Shown here: positions 19,918 to 28,354 of the stretch, one piece after another | Layout: the number at the start of each line of letters is the position of its first letter | How positions within the stretch are numbered: the first letter of the stretch is position 1 | Assembly (NCBI GenBank): GCA_027943245.1 | Contig: JANDJZ010000554.1 | Location: forward strand, 1-36,665 | DNA length: 36,665 nt | From: Acanthamoeba sp. SK_2022b | Lineage: Eukaryota; Discosea; Longamoebia; Acanthamoebidae | Reading direction: 5' to 3' | The notes under the pieces: generated by a model | What the model saw: only the letters and a program-made list of their open reading frames with translations | The model's database searches: none | What the model was told of the DNA's origin: nothing | Translations under genes and position numbers: made by a program

Positions 19918-21271
19918 ACAAGACTGTTAATGGTAATGAGGAGAGCCTTGTTGGTAGCTACCAGATTTTGGAGGTAGAGTGGTGTGAATGGCATGGCACA
20001 CTCATGCTGGATGTAGAGGTCCTCAAGCGTCTGTCCACTCCTGCGCCACTGCCCTTCTGGCTCCCCAGTGCAGTTTCGCAATATCTGATAGGCTGCCTTG
20101 TGGTTGGTGTTGTCAAGGCAGGCGGTTGAGGGCTACAAACACAGGTTCCAGCCATTGTGTACATGTACACGGTCAATGTTTGTAAGGCATGGAGGTTAAA
20201 ATCACACATTATGTGACATATGCCCCTGCTTTATCTTGTTGTTGCCCATGTTATCTTCATCTTAAAAGGAGGGACTGAGTGACACTGATGTGCAGCTACA
20301 ACGAAGTGACTTATCCACATGACAAGATTTGACAACTTCTTAGACACTGCTGTCACCTGCACAACAGATTGAGGCCAATGTTTGACATCATGCTCTGTGA
20401 TGTATTGGCCAACCCACCTCTGGGATGCAACAAGGCTAAACCAGATGATGAGCCAGACCACCTTCAATCAGTGTGGTATGTGCCCATGCCTCATCCTTGT
20501 GTTCTATCAAACTTATCATTGCTATGTATGCAGACACCTATGGTGTGGTGCTCATGACAAATCCCAGTGAGATGGGTGGGCTGATCTCTCTGCTCACACA
20601 TGAGCACAGCCAGAATGGTTTTGGGCACTTTACCAAATGTGCACTCCAAGACTGAAGGAGGAGTTCAACATAATGGTATGTTGTCATCATGTACACATAC
20701 ATGGTGATGTTGTCGGCTTTGCATTGTTCAGATGTACACATATGCAAACATCTAATCATCTGTTTATCCATTGCATACAAATATGCAATGTTGCTTCCAG
20801 CTCTGTATGTCATCTTTGTAGGTTGCATGAACAACTCCTACACCTTCAACATCAACTGCAAGTCAGGATATCATCAAGATCCTGAAACTGTAGGCTTATG
20901 AGAAAAACAGCACCATCAAGAAGTGGAGCCCTCTTGGACACCTCTATTTCCTCAAGTCATTCAACCAAGTCTGCCCCATCATCACTTGTATTCTCATTGT
21001 CTAATCTGTGTGAGTGAACAGGTTACCAGTTCTACAAGTACCTTCTGCAGGCCTATGTGACTCTGAAAAGTGCAGCATCCTCAACTTCATGGAACTCTGA
21101 TGCTGGCCTGCTTTGAGCTTAATTACAGCTACCTCATCTGCATGTCTGCTATCAAGCCAAATGCATCTTCCATGAATTTCTTTTCACTGTGTACACATAT
21201 GTGATGGAGAGATAAGTGAAAACATAACCTAAAAACATTGCAAAGCTGACAATATCATTGTGTATGCATAA
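19918..21271. other. Outer-element interior with broken frames
   Basis: Short coding-like pieces occur. On minus, HKAAYQILRNCTGEPEGQWR followed by YIQHECAMPFTPLYLQNLVA lies at about 20090-19930. On plus, LRPMFDIMLCDVLANPPLGC lies near 20367-20430, NNSYTFNINCKSGYHQDPET near 20829-20888 and IKKWSPLGHLYFLKSFNQVC near 20913-20972. None joins into a gene I can support. A CATTGCATA-CAAA-TATGCAATG palindrome lies near 20770-20791. Confidence 0.4.
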
Positions 21272-21622
21272 GTGATGCCAGGAACGCTCTTTGCACCTGC
21301 CTTCTTCGAACCTACCTGCAAGCTTTCCTGTTCAAGCTCCAATTGTTCACCAGAAAAGCACAAGAAGCACCGCTGGAGCACCAACAACAACAACTTTCTG
21401 GAGATGCACAGTGGCAAGAAGAGGGAGAGGACTCCTTCCCCGCCAAGGGAGAAGGATGCTCAGGGAAGCAACTCCCAAAAGCGCCATTCATCTTCCTCAT
21501 CTTCCTCCGCTTCTTCCACCTCTTCCTACAAGCACCATGATAGGGAGGAGGAGGAGGAGGATTGCTTCAACAAAGACAAGCCTGAGATCTCCCTGTCTGA
21601 GGACTCTGACCACATTGTTTAA
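21272..21622 (+). CDS. Ser-rich, acidic-tailed open frame inside the outer element
   Basis: This is a 116-codon frame. It has a KHKKHR basic stretch, KKRERTPSPPREKDAQGS (RS-like), a serine run, and an EEEEED segment ending ISLSEDSDHIV. It may be the 3' exon of a longer gene of the element, because the first 30 residues have a different character. A/T-rich sequence typical of 3' ends follows. I do not recognise it. Confidence 0.3.
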   Translation: MMPGTLFAPAFFEPTCKLSCSSSNCSPEKHKKHRWSTNNNNFLEMHSGKKRERTPSPPREKDAQGSNSQKRHSSSSSSSASSTSSYKHHDREEEEEDCFNKDKPEISLSEDSDHIV

Positions 21623-22008
21623 CTTGCATTTAAAAATACAGCTTTCTTTGTTTTTATTCCAATTCAACCCTTTCACAACATGTTTAAGTTGGTCCCTTGT
21701 GCTGCAAGCACATCAACAATTAAAGCTTTTCTGCCCAGAATCAGTCCCTTCACCCAAACAGGAGATCTAAAGATTCCAATCAACCCATTTGCCTTATTTT
21801 TTCCTCCTAACAGAATCAAAATTAGATATCTTTAGCAATCTCATATCAGGAGTTCTCAAAATATTACCACATCATATTCACTTTTGCTATTATTTTAAAA
21901 ATTTAATTTCGTCAAAGATTAAAAATGCTATTTCAAATATGCATATAATGACATAAACACAATTTTATCTATCCAAATTAGAATTCAAAATCAATTTTAA
22001 AATGACTG

Positions 22009-22036
22009 GACCTCTCATTTGATAATAGAGGTGGTT
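22009..22036 (-). repeat. Right TIR of outer element
   Basis: Inverted copy of the left TIR with one difference (A at the fifth base), immediately followed by the GTTT duplication. The 20 or so bases inside it match the subterminal region of the inner element. Confidence 0.9.
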
Positions 22037-22345
22037 GTTTGTTGTTGGGCAAGAGAGGAGACACCACCAAACAACCCCACCACACCTCCATTTGTGCAAA
22101 GTTGTGGTTGCCTTTACAATTCTCTTGTGTTCTTCCATACTTCCTTCAATATAAATGGAGGTGGGTGTTGGAAGAATGGGGGGGGGTTACATACCTTTGG
22201 TGATGACCTGATTGAGAAAGCCACATAGAGTTTCAAGCTCATCCTCTTGCATGCAATTGACCTCAACCACAAGTGTCTCCACATTATCTCCTGCATTAAG
22301 GGAGATGAACTGGGCAAGAAAAGCTAGAAGTAAAAGAAGGGATAC

Positions 22346-22404
22346 CATAACAACTTCTTGCTTTCTGGCAAAGCTCACAGTTGCTCCTTCCAGCAGAGCA
22401 GTTG
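22346..22404 (+). repeat. Island-flanking direct repeat, right copy
   Basis: 59 bases matching 16004-16068 with a six-base deletion and one substitution. On the minus strand it overlaps a short frame (22378-22187) with a hydrophobic, signal-like N-terminus (VVMVSLLLLLAFLAQ) that continues NAGDNVETLVVEVNCMQEDE to a GTATG donor-like site. This could be a remnant exon of a lost gene. Confidence 0.75.
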
Positions 22405-22526
22405 CAAGTGTGCCTCAACACTGAAGCATTGGTAACAACACAGCCAATTATAAATTTTGAGAAGGGCAGCACCACATAACCTCAACTGACCTCAAAGGAG
22501 GTTGACATATCGAAAAACAGTAACTT

Positions 22527-22598
22527 CAGGCCTGCTGGGGGTCGAACCCAGAATCTCCTGATTCGTAGTCAGACGCCTTTCCATTGGGCCACAGGCCT
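22527..22598 (-). tRNA. tRNA-Arg (anticodon ACG)
   Basis: A complete cloverleaf on the minus strand. The acceptor stem is AGGCCTG paired with CAGGCCT, with discriminator G. The D arm is GCCC...GGC, the anticodon stem is TCTGA/TCAGG with loop CTACGAA (anticodon ACG), the variable region is AGATT, and the T arm is CTGGG-TTCGACC-CCCAG. There is no intron. A run of five T's (22513-22517 on the plus strand as A's) lies 10-14 bases downstream and would end Pol III transcription. A34 is expected to be edited to inosine, reading CGU/CGC/CGA. It marks the right edge of the CpG-poor island. Confidence 0.96.
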
Positions 22599-22842
22599 TG
22601 CTTTCCTTGTTTTCCAACGCTTTCATATTTTTTGGGGCAGAACACAAAGAGAAAGTTGGAAATATTGTTCGGCAAACCAGAAATCCAAGCTTTTTACGTG
22701 TTGAGGTAGATTATGGAGATGCTGCCTTCCGGCTACGATACAGAGTGCCCTGTCCTTGGGCTGCCCTCCGAAATGGTGCGGCACCTTTGGCCCCACTTTC
22801 CCCAGCTTTTATAACTTTTCTCGCGCCTACCCTTCTTTGGTA

Positions 22843-23145
22843 CTACATCGAGAGCAGGTCGTGAATATATTCAGCCATGTGGGTATAGCTGTCCTGCTCA
22901 TCGACCCACCCTGCCCTGGCCACTAACGAGTGAAGTGGAATAAATTGCACAGAACACAGGGATCTGCTACGCACTGCCCAGGTGTGCCGCCGGTACGTAC
23001 CGGCGTGGTGGGGGGGGGGGTTGATGAAGAGATGCCCCTTGTGCAACACAGAGATTCATCCATCTGCTGATGCAGGTGGAAGAAGCTCAGCGAAGAGGGA
23101 GTCTTATGGGCACGCGCACCTCTTGCTCGCCAGCTGCTCACTCAT
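22843..23145 (-). CDS. Possible small gene, unrecognised
   Basis: A start at 23145 opens MSEQLASKR before a GTGCGC donor (23119). A later frame, ARAGWVDEQDSYTHMAEYIH then DLLSM, ends at 22843 after a TTAG acceptor near 22926. These pieces look protein-like and the start would be divergent from the Rho-like GTPase gene. The middle exon (WMNLCVAQGASLHQ or an alternative frame) does not join in phase on both sides, so the model is tentative. 22599-22842 holds nothing I can support. Confidence 0.25.
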
Positions 23146-23335
23146 AGCTAGACACTGACGTGGGCCATGAACAGAAACGTCTGCTGAATGCGAGGTGGCC
23201 GATCGCCTACTGTGCACGGCCAGACATGGTGTCGAATCACGAGTGGAAGCAGCTTTATCATTGGTGCGCCGGAGACGCATCCTTTGTGCGCCAAAGTTGC
23301 TCACCCTCTCTTTTTTGGTGACATTTGACGTCCAG

Positions 23336-24649
23336 TGAGTTAAGCATCGATCTTGCAGCGCAAAAGGAACGGGCGAGGCGCCTGCAGAGGCGGAAGGTGC
23401 TAAGCACGATCTCCACAGGCCTCACTGACATTACCATTTCCATGGTGAGCCCAGCCCGCTTCTCCCCATTGGCTGTCTCTCTCACACACGCGCGTGCGCG
23501 CACACAGGTGGGCGACACCGAAGTGGGCAAGACTAGCTTGGCAAGTACGTGCGCCCGTTTGGTTGAAATGCGCTGGCTGTTACTAACCGGACTGGCGCCT
23601 TCGCCCTCATGTCGCACCACACAGCGCACTTCGTCTCAGGCAAGTTTCTGAGGGAGGTAGGCGACAGTGCTTGCTGTGCGTTGCAACTTACTCACGTTCC
23701 TCTTCTTTTCTTACAGCACATACCGACGAGCGAGGACTGCCTTGTGCGTCAGTGCATGGTAGAGACCTCGTTTCGCGTGATACCCAACCACCTGTCGATA
23801 CTGACGTAGCGTGCATGGCACGCGGTGTCGGTGTTGATGCGCAGTGGGGGGGTAGGAACCTGGTGCTACGGTTCTGTGACACGTCGGGGGCGATGGAGGA
23901 CAAGGTGTCTCAGGAGGGAGAGTGGCCGTGGGGGTTCACCAACGTTGACCTCTTCCTCTGCTGCTTCGACGTCACCTCCCTAGAGACGCTTCAGCATGTG
24001 ATGACCAAGTGGGCTCCGCTCGTGCGGAAGCTGTGCCTCGACGTGCCCATCGTACGCCAGCCTCCTCCAGTATGCTGTGGAGATTTGCCTGCGCACTGTG
24101 TAACAGCTGTTCGGCCGTGCACGACCAGATATTGTGCGGGCTCAAGGGAGAGTATCGCTACTTCATCGAGGATAGCTCGACCGATGGGGTCAGCGTGGAC
24201 TGGACAATCCCTGAAGCAGAGGTTTGACTCTCCCCCTCAGACACGCTGACCCTCCTCAGTGGCTCCTCAGTGCCGTCAATGGTTGATACGGTGGTGGTGC
24301 GCAGTGCGAACAGGCGAAGGGCGAGATTGGCGCACAGGCATACATCGATTTTTCGCCTCTGCTGGGCGATGGCCTCACCCTTGGGACCCTCTTTTCGTGT
24401 CTTTCCATCGCAGTGGTACCTCTATGCTCGTGAGCATGCGGCGGCAACTGGGAGCCTCACGCGCATGCCGCCCTTGATCGCAAACAGCAGGGCGTGGACT
24501 CGGAGGAGGAAGACCTAGCCGACTCCGGCGAGTCGTCAGGTTCGGAACCCGAATACGAAGACGAAACAGATATCCTCGCGGCGATGCTCGCACGCCAAGG
24601 TCATCAACGAGCCGCCGCCCACTCTGATGAAGAGTACGAGGGCTGGTAA
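23336..24649 (+). CDS. Atypical Rho/Ras-like small GTPase with acidic C-terminal tail (first exon not found)
   Basis: Exons joined in phase: 23336-23444, 23508-23544, 23625-23656, 23717-23776, 23845-24051, 24129-24221, 24305-24415, 24488-24649. G1 is GDTEVGKTS across the 23444/23508 junction. The effector region is HFVSGKFLREHIPTSEDCLV. G3 is DTSGAMED, with Ala where most relatives have the catalytic Gln. Then comes VDLFLCCFDVTSLETLQHVM with TKWAPLVRKLCLDVPI, typical of Rho-type GTPases. The G4 position reads ILCGLKGEYR (NKxD/TKxD degenerate), and the final motif region is KGEIGAQAYIDFSPLLGDGL. The last exon adds about 50 acidic residues ending DEEYEGW and no CAAX box. The missing Gln and absent prenylation site suggest a GTP-locked, non-prenylated protein (inference). 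The frame upstream of 23336 has no ATG, so at least one 5' exon is missing from this model. Confidence 0.75.
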
Positions 24650-24905
24650 GCGCGCCAGTGTTTGCAGGCCTTCCGGCAAGCCGGAGGTTAGGAATTCTGT
24701 GGTGGTGGTTCACCACCACCAAAGACAGGCCGGCAGTGTAAAACCCAAACAAGGAAGGGCCAGCTCCGCCAATAAGGGGCGGGCCATCTCTCGCCGAGAG
24801 ACAGAAGTCGGCACAAAAGAAGCTTCCGAGAGGTACAAGTTGTGCCGGCGCTTGCCCAACGCAAACACGACCACAACCTGCGCCACAACCACATCCCAAG
24901 AAGAA
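24650..24905. other. Intergenic region with two adjacent hairpins
   Basis: It lies between the GTPase stop and the O-methyltransferase start. CCGGC-AA-GCCGG (24673-24684) and a perfect 10-bp inverted repeat TGGTGGTGGT-TC-ACCACCACCA (24700-24721) stand 16 bases apart. They may shape the GTPase transcript 3' end or the O-methyltransferase 5' region. No other feature is visible. Confidence 0.5.
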
Positions 24906-25815
24906 ATGACAAGCAAATGGCAGACTGGTCCTGTGCCCATGACACCCGAGCTGTACCAGTACGTGCTGCGCGTGGGTGTGAGGGAGCACCCAGTGCTCAC
25001 TAAGCTGCGCAACACCACCGAGCAGCATGCCCGGGCCCGCATGGCCTCCCCACCTGATGAGGGAGCCCTCATCGCATTCCTTCTCCATCTTATTGGCGCC
25101 AAGGTAAAGATATTACCTTCTTTTCTGTTCATTCATTTCGATTTTTCTGCAGAGAGAGAGAGAGAGGAGGCTTAAGGTTGAAGCTGCGCGTTTCTGGTCG
25201 TGCTGTCTTTTCTGGCGCTGGCAGCGCACGTTGGAGTTGGGTGTGTACACGGGCATCTCTACGCTGGCGACAGCGCTTGCCCTCCCAGAGGACGGCAAGG
25301 TGGTGGCGCTCGACGTGAGCGAGGAGTACGCCAACATCGGCAAGCCAGCATGGGAGGAAGCCGGTGTCACCCACAAGATTGATCTGCGAATCAAGCCCGC
25401 TCTCGAGACCCTCGACGAGCTGCTAAACGAGGGCCAGCAAGGCACCTTCGACTTTGCCTTTGTGGACGGTACGGCACGCACACCTCCTCCTCCTCCAAGC
25501 GTTACGCTCGTGCTCGATATGTTGGAGCATTAACATGGGCAAGTCGTTGTGACCGTCGTTGCGTGGACAGCTGACAAGGTGAACTACCCACACTACTACG
25601 AGCGATTGTTGAAGCTGGTGCGGGCGGGCGGCATCATCGCCATTGACAACGTGCTGTGGAGCGGAAGCGTAATCAAGCCCGAAGTGACCGATCCCGATAC
25701 GGTGGCCCTGCGCCAGCTCAACGAGACGATCAAGGACGACGCGCGTGTGGAACCCGTCCTGATCGCCATTGCTGACGGCCTCACCCTCCTCCGCGTCCTT
25801 CCTCAGCGGTCGTAG
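24906..25815 (+). CDS. SAM-dependent O-methyltransferase, caffeoyl-CoA/catechol type (Methyltransf_3)
   Basis: Three exons (24906-25103, 25225-25468, 25571-25815) join in phase to 228 residues, the usual family length. The N-terminus has LYQYVLRVGVREHPVLTKLR and the substrate-side ARMASPPDEGALIAFLLHLI. SAM-binding motif I is LELGVYTGISTLATALALP, followed by VVALDVSEEY. FDFAFVDADKVNYPHYYERL spans the second junction and carries the metal-binding DADK. GGIIAIDNVLWSG supplies the DN metal ligands, and the end is ADGLTLLRVLP. The family transfers methyl from S-adenosylmethionine to a catechol-type hydroxyl with a divalent metal. The actual substrate in this organism is unknown. The start at 24906 gives the expected length; the in-frame sequence upstream overlaps the GTPase stop and is unlikely to be coding. 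Convergent with the next gene, 100 bases apart. Confidence 0.92.
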
Positions 25816-25915
25816 ATGGGCTGCCTCAGCCCTCGACTCTCAGTCCACGCATAAAAACTCTTCTCTCCGCGTTCCACCTGTTTATTTCCCTTGGAGGGAG
25901 GCCGCAGCTGCTGCT

Positions 25916-26628
25916 CTACTTGCCCCCAGCACCAAGGAGCTTACGCACGATCTCGCCCACGAGCGAAGGGTCGGCTTTGCCCTGCACCTGTGGGCTGAGC
26001 TTGGCCATGACGTTTTTCATGTCCTTGATGGTGGTAGCGCCCACAGCCTTGACGGCCTCGTCGGCGAGCTGTTGCACCTCAGCTTCGCTGAGCTGGGCGG
26101 GCAGGTAGGTGCGCAGCAGGCGCGCCTCCTCGCGCTCCTTGGCGGCGGTCTCCTGGTTGATGTTGTCGTATTCCTTGGCGTTGTCCTCGCACTGCTTGGC
26201 CATCTGCTGTACAACCTTGACGCAATCGCCGAACTCGAGCTTGGCGTCCACGTTGAGCTTCTCCTTGTTCATGATCTCGCTGCGCAGGCGACGAATGACG
26301 CCCAGCCGCACCTTGTCCTTCGCCATCGTCGCTTCCTTCAAGTCGGCCATCAACTTACCCACAAACTCATCTAGAAAAGATCATCATTAAAACTATTAAC
26401 AACATTATTTCATCTTGCTTTTAGAAATCTGTCACGATCATGGCAGAACGATCAGCGTGCCGTCGTACCGGCGGTAGAAGTGTAGGACCGGAGAAGAAAA
26501 ATCCTCGCCTCACCTCCACTGGTTATTACTGATCTTGTGCCACGAAATACTCGGCTCGCTGAGCTGGGGGGCAAGGCAGAGGCGCGGAGGCCATTGGTGG
26601 AAATCGTCACAAATGTCGCCCTTCTCAT
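25916..26628 (-). CDS. Mitochondrial GatB/YqeY-domain protein (AIM41-like)
   Basis: Exon 26628-26514 encodes MRRATFVTISTNGLRASAL and continues SSASRVFRGTRSVITSG, an Arg/Ser/Thr-rich, acid-free presequence typical of mitochondrial import. Exon 26370-25916 continues in phase with DEFVGKLMADLKEATMAKDK and VRLGVIRRLRSEIMN, then a YqeY body ending LVGEIVRKLLGAGGK. Total 189 residues. The 143-base intron (26371-26513) has a GTGAGG donor and CTAG acceptor. The YqeY domain resembles the tail domain of GatB, which helps tRNA-dependent amidotransferases. Yeast Aim41 is mitochondrial, with an unclear molecular role. Without the upstream exon the protein would lack both the presequence and the start of the first helix, which is why I chose the ATG at 26628. 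Confidence 0.88.
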
Positions 26629-27118
26629 GGTTGAAACAAACTGCGATTATTGTAGATGGAAAAAAAAAAATGAATCCTATTTCTTTTGATTTGTTTTTTC
26701 ATCCTCAATCAGGGAGAGAAAAGGAAAAGCTTGAAGGAGGGAGCGCACGCCTGCACGGGGCTCGACCTCCGTTGCTTATTGTCTTCAATCAATGAAGTCA
26801 TACAATAAATAGATAGATAAATAAATAGTGCCTGGCTGGTGTGGTTGTACAATCTACTCTCCTTGCGTTGGCAGGGAAAGCGGGGAGCGGCATCCTCGTC
26901 CGAAGAGGCTCCGGCAGGCTTTGGTGGGAAGGAATAAATAAATAAATATAAATAAATAAATAAATAAATAAATATGACCGGTGCGTAGGAAGCGAAGGCT
27001 TCGTCGACGCTGCGGTAAGACTGCATGTCCAACACAGAGAGCTTCTGCGCGGAAGAGTCCTCTACCGCGGTGAGCGCGTAGGTGGCGCTCGGGTGGGTGA
27101 CGAATCACCCTGGGCGCA
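26629..27118. other. Intergenic region with (TAAA)n tract
   Basis: It holds the AIM41-like promoter on one side and the GATA-gene 3' end on the other. A (TAAA)n run occupies about 26933-26973, and shorter TAAATAGA copies lie near 26804-26827. I see no gene. Confidence 0.5.
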
Positions 27119-28354
27119 CTAGTTGAGTAGTGCGTAGATGTCCGACCTTCTGTCGGGGCTGCCCTCTCTCGACTGCGACCGATTGTCGGTGCAGGTTGCA
27201 TTGTCTAAGGGCGGCGAGGATTGGCGTCTCCGCTTCGGCGAGGTAGTCTTCGCCTTGGCGGCGGCCAACGAGGCGGTCAGTTCTTTCTCGTCGACTGAAT
27301 CGACCTTGCTCTTGTCGTCGGTGAGTGTCTTCCTCTTCTTGTTGGCGGAGGAACTCGAGGGGAAGATGACGACCTGCTTAAACTTGAACTTCTGTCCAAG
27401 CGAATCCTTGCGGTACCGGAGGCCGCACGCGTTACAGAGCCTGAGATGTGGGATTGTTAGTATCCTTTGGTAGCAACCAAGGCAAAGGGGGAGGCGTGGA
27501 TGGCAAGGGGGGGGGGGAGCGTACGAGGGCTTGCCATCGCTGCCCGAGCGCCACTGCTTGGTCTTGGAGGTGCCGCACATGGTGCACACTCTAACACCGG
27601 GCTTCGCGGTGACAGGCGCGCCGGGATTCGCGCTGTCCTTCTTCATGAGGGCGCGAGCGTCGCTCGAGAGAGCGGCGGCGGCGGCGGCGGCGGCGGCGGC
27701 AGGTGCCGCTCCGCTCATGTTGGCCGTGGACGGCACGCCAACGAAGACAGCGGGAGACTGCAGAGCGTAGCTAGTGGGGAAGGGCAGCACGGTCGAAGAA
27801 GGCGCGACCGAATGCACGGATGGGCCAGGCAGCACTGTCGAGCGCGTGCTCATGTGCGTGAGCCCGTGGGCTCCCGAAGTCGGCGGCGAGTGCGCTAGAG
27901 GGATGGCACAGGGTGCAGGAGCCCGGCCAGGGCCGACGGCCGTGAAAGCGGACGGCGATGCGGTCGTCGTGTGCGTGGTGGTGGTGGTCGTCGTTGTAGA
28001 CGACGTAGTGAAGGAACCGCCGCCAAGATAAGAGGTGAGCGGGGCGGCGGCCGGCGACATCAACGAAGGCAGCACGGTCTGACAGGGTGAAGAGGGCATA
28101 ACGGGCGACTCCTTGCCTCGCCGCGTGGAGGAGAGCAGGCTGCTCAGTTCGCCGGAGGAGGAAAAGAACGAAGAAGACGAAGAGAAGAATGAAGACGACG
28201 ACGAGAAGAACGGCGAGGAGCCGACATCCGTAAGCGGGTAGTGGCCCACTGCAAGCGGGGCGCCGTTGGTTTCTGGAACGCTGCTGTCCAACGTCGACGA
28301 GCTGCTGCTGCTGCTGCTCTCAAGTAGAGACTGGAACGAGGGCAGCGTAGCCAT
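27119..28354 (-). CDS. GATA-type zinc-finger transcription factor
   Basis: Two exons (28354-27525, 27440-27119) join in phase to 383 residues. The join completes a GATA finger of the C-x2-C-x18-C-x2-C type: CTMCGTSKTKQWRSGSDGKP, then SLCNACGLRYRKDS. The first exon supplies CxxC and the second CNAC; the 84-base intron has a GTACG donor. After the finger come a basic region (KKRKT, SPKRRRQS) and a Ser/Asp-rich end. The N-terminal 270 residues are Ser/Thr/Ala/Pro-rich with polySer and polyAla runs, typical of a disordered activation region. I start at 28354 (MATLPSFQSLLES) because upstream in-frame sequence is of poor coding character and this ATG is in good context (ACC ATG G). A single-finger GATA factor would bind WGATAR-like sites in the nucleus. 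Confidence 0.92.
   Translation of the reverse strand: MATLPSFQSLLESSSSSSSSTLDSSVPETNGAPLAVGHYPLTDVGSSPFFSSSSSFFSSSSSFFSSSGELSSLLSSTRRGKESPVMPSSPCQTVLPSLMSPAAAPLTSYLGGGSFTTSSTTTTTTTTHTTTASPSAFTAVGPGRAPAPCAIPLAHSPPTSGAHGLTHMSTRSTVLPGPSVHSVAPSSTVLPFPTSYALQSPAVFVGVPSTANMSGAAPAAAAAAAAAALSSDARALMKKDSANPGAPVTAKPGVRVCTMCGTSKTKQWRSGSDGKPSYAPPPPCHPRLPLCLGCYQRILTIPHLRLCNACGLRYRKDSLGQKFKFKQVVIFPSSSSANKKRKTLTDDKSKVDSVDEKELTASLAAAKAKTTSPKRRRQSSPPLDNATCTDNRSQSREGSPDRRSDIYALLN

Larger units (their letters stand above)
16718..22036. mobile_element. DNA transposon, 28-bp TIRs, 4-bp TSD (outer element)
   Basis: The ends at 16718-16745 and 22009-22036 are inverted copies beginning AACC(T or A)CCTCTATTATC and ending AAATGAGAGGTC. 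Directly outside them lies GTTT on both sides (16714-16717 and 22037-22040), a 4-bp target site duplication. Length is 5,319 bases including the nested element, about 4.5 kb without it. Inside are a decayed minus-strand DDE-type transposase frame, a plus-strand ParB-like frame and a plus-strand Ser/acidic frame. The 4-bp duplication and the GHTHED-type transposase suggest a Sola-like or related superfamily. That assignment is inference and would need a profile search. Confidence 0.85.
15880..22526. other. CpG-depleted transposon island
   Basis: Composition changes abruptly just after the helical-protein gene and changes back just after the tRNA. I count one CpG in 16381-16740, against seven in the 60 bases 25261-25320 of a host gene. 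Content is TG/CA-rich, with repeated TACACATA-type words and short broken frames. A nested pair of inverted-repeat elements occupies 16718-22036. The flanks (15880-16717 and 22037-22526) are also CpG-poor and share a direct repeat. The loss of CpG suggests cytosine methylation followed by deamination (inference). Confidence 0.75.

Noticed and set aside
22598..22864. An 88-codon plus-strand gene starting at the tRNA edge
   Set aside because: It begins with a non-ATG codon overlapping the tRNA's first base, and it has no domain or splice continuity.
24627..24905. N-terminal extension of the O-methyltransferase
   Set aside because: It would start inside the GTPase coding sequence and would make the protein longer than its family. 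The ATG at 24906 gives the usual length.
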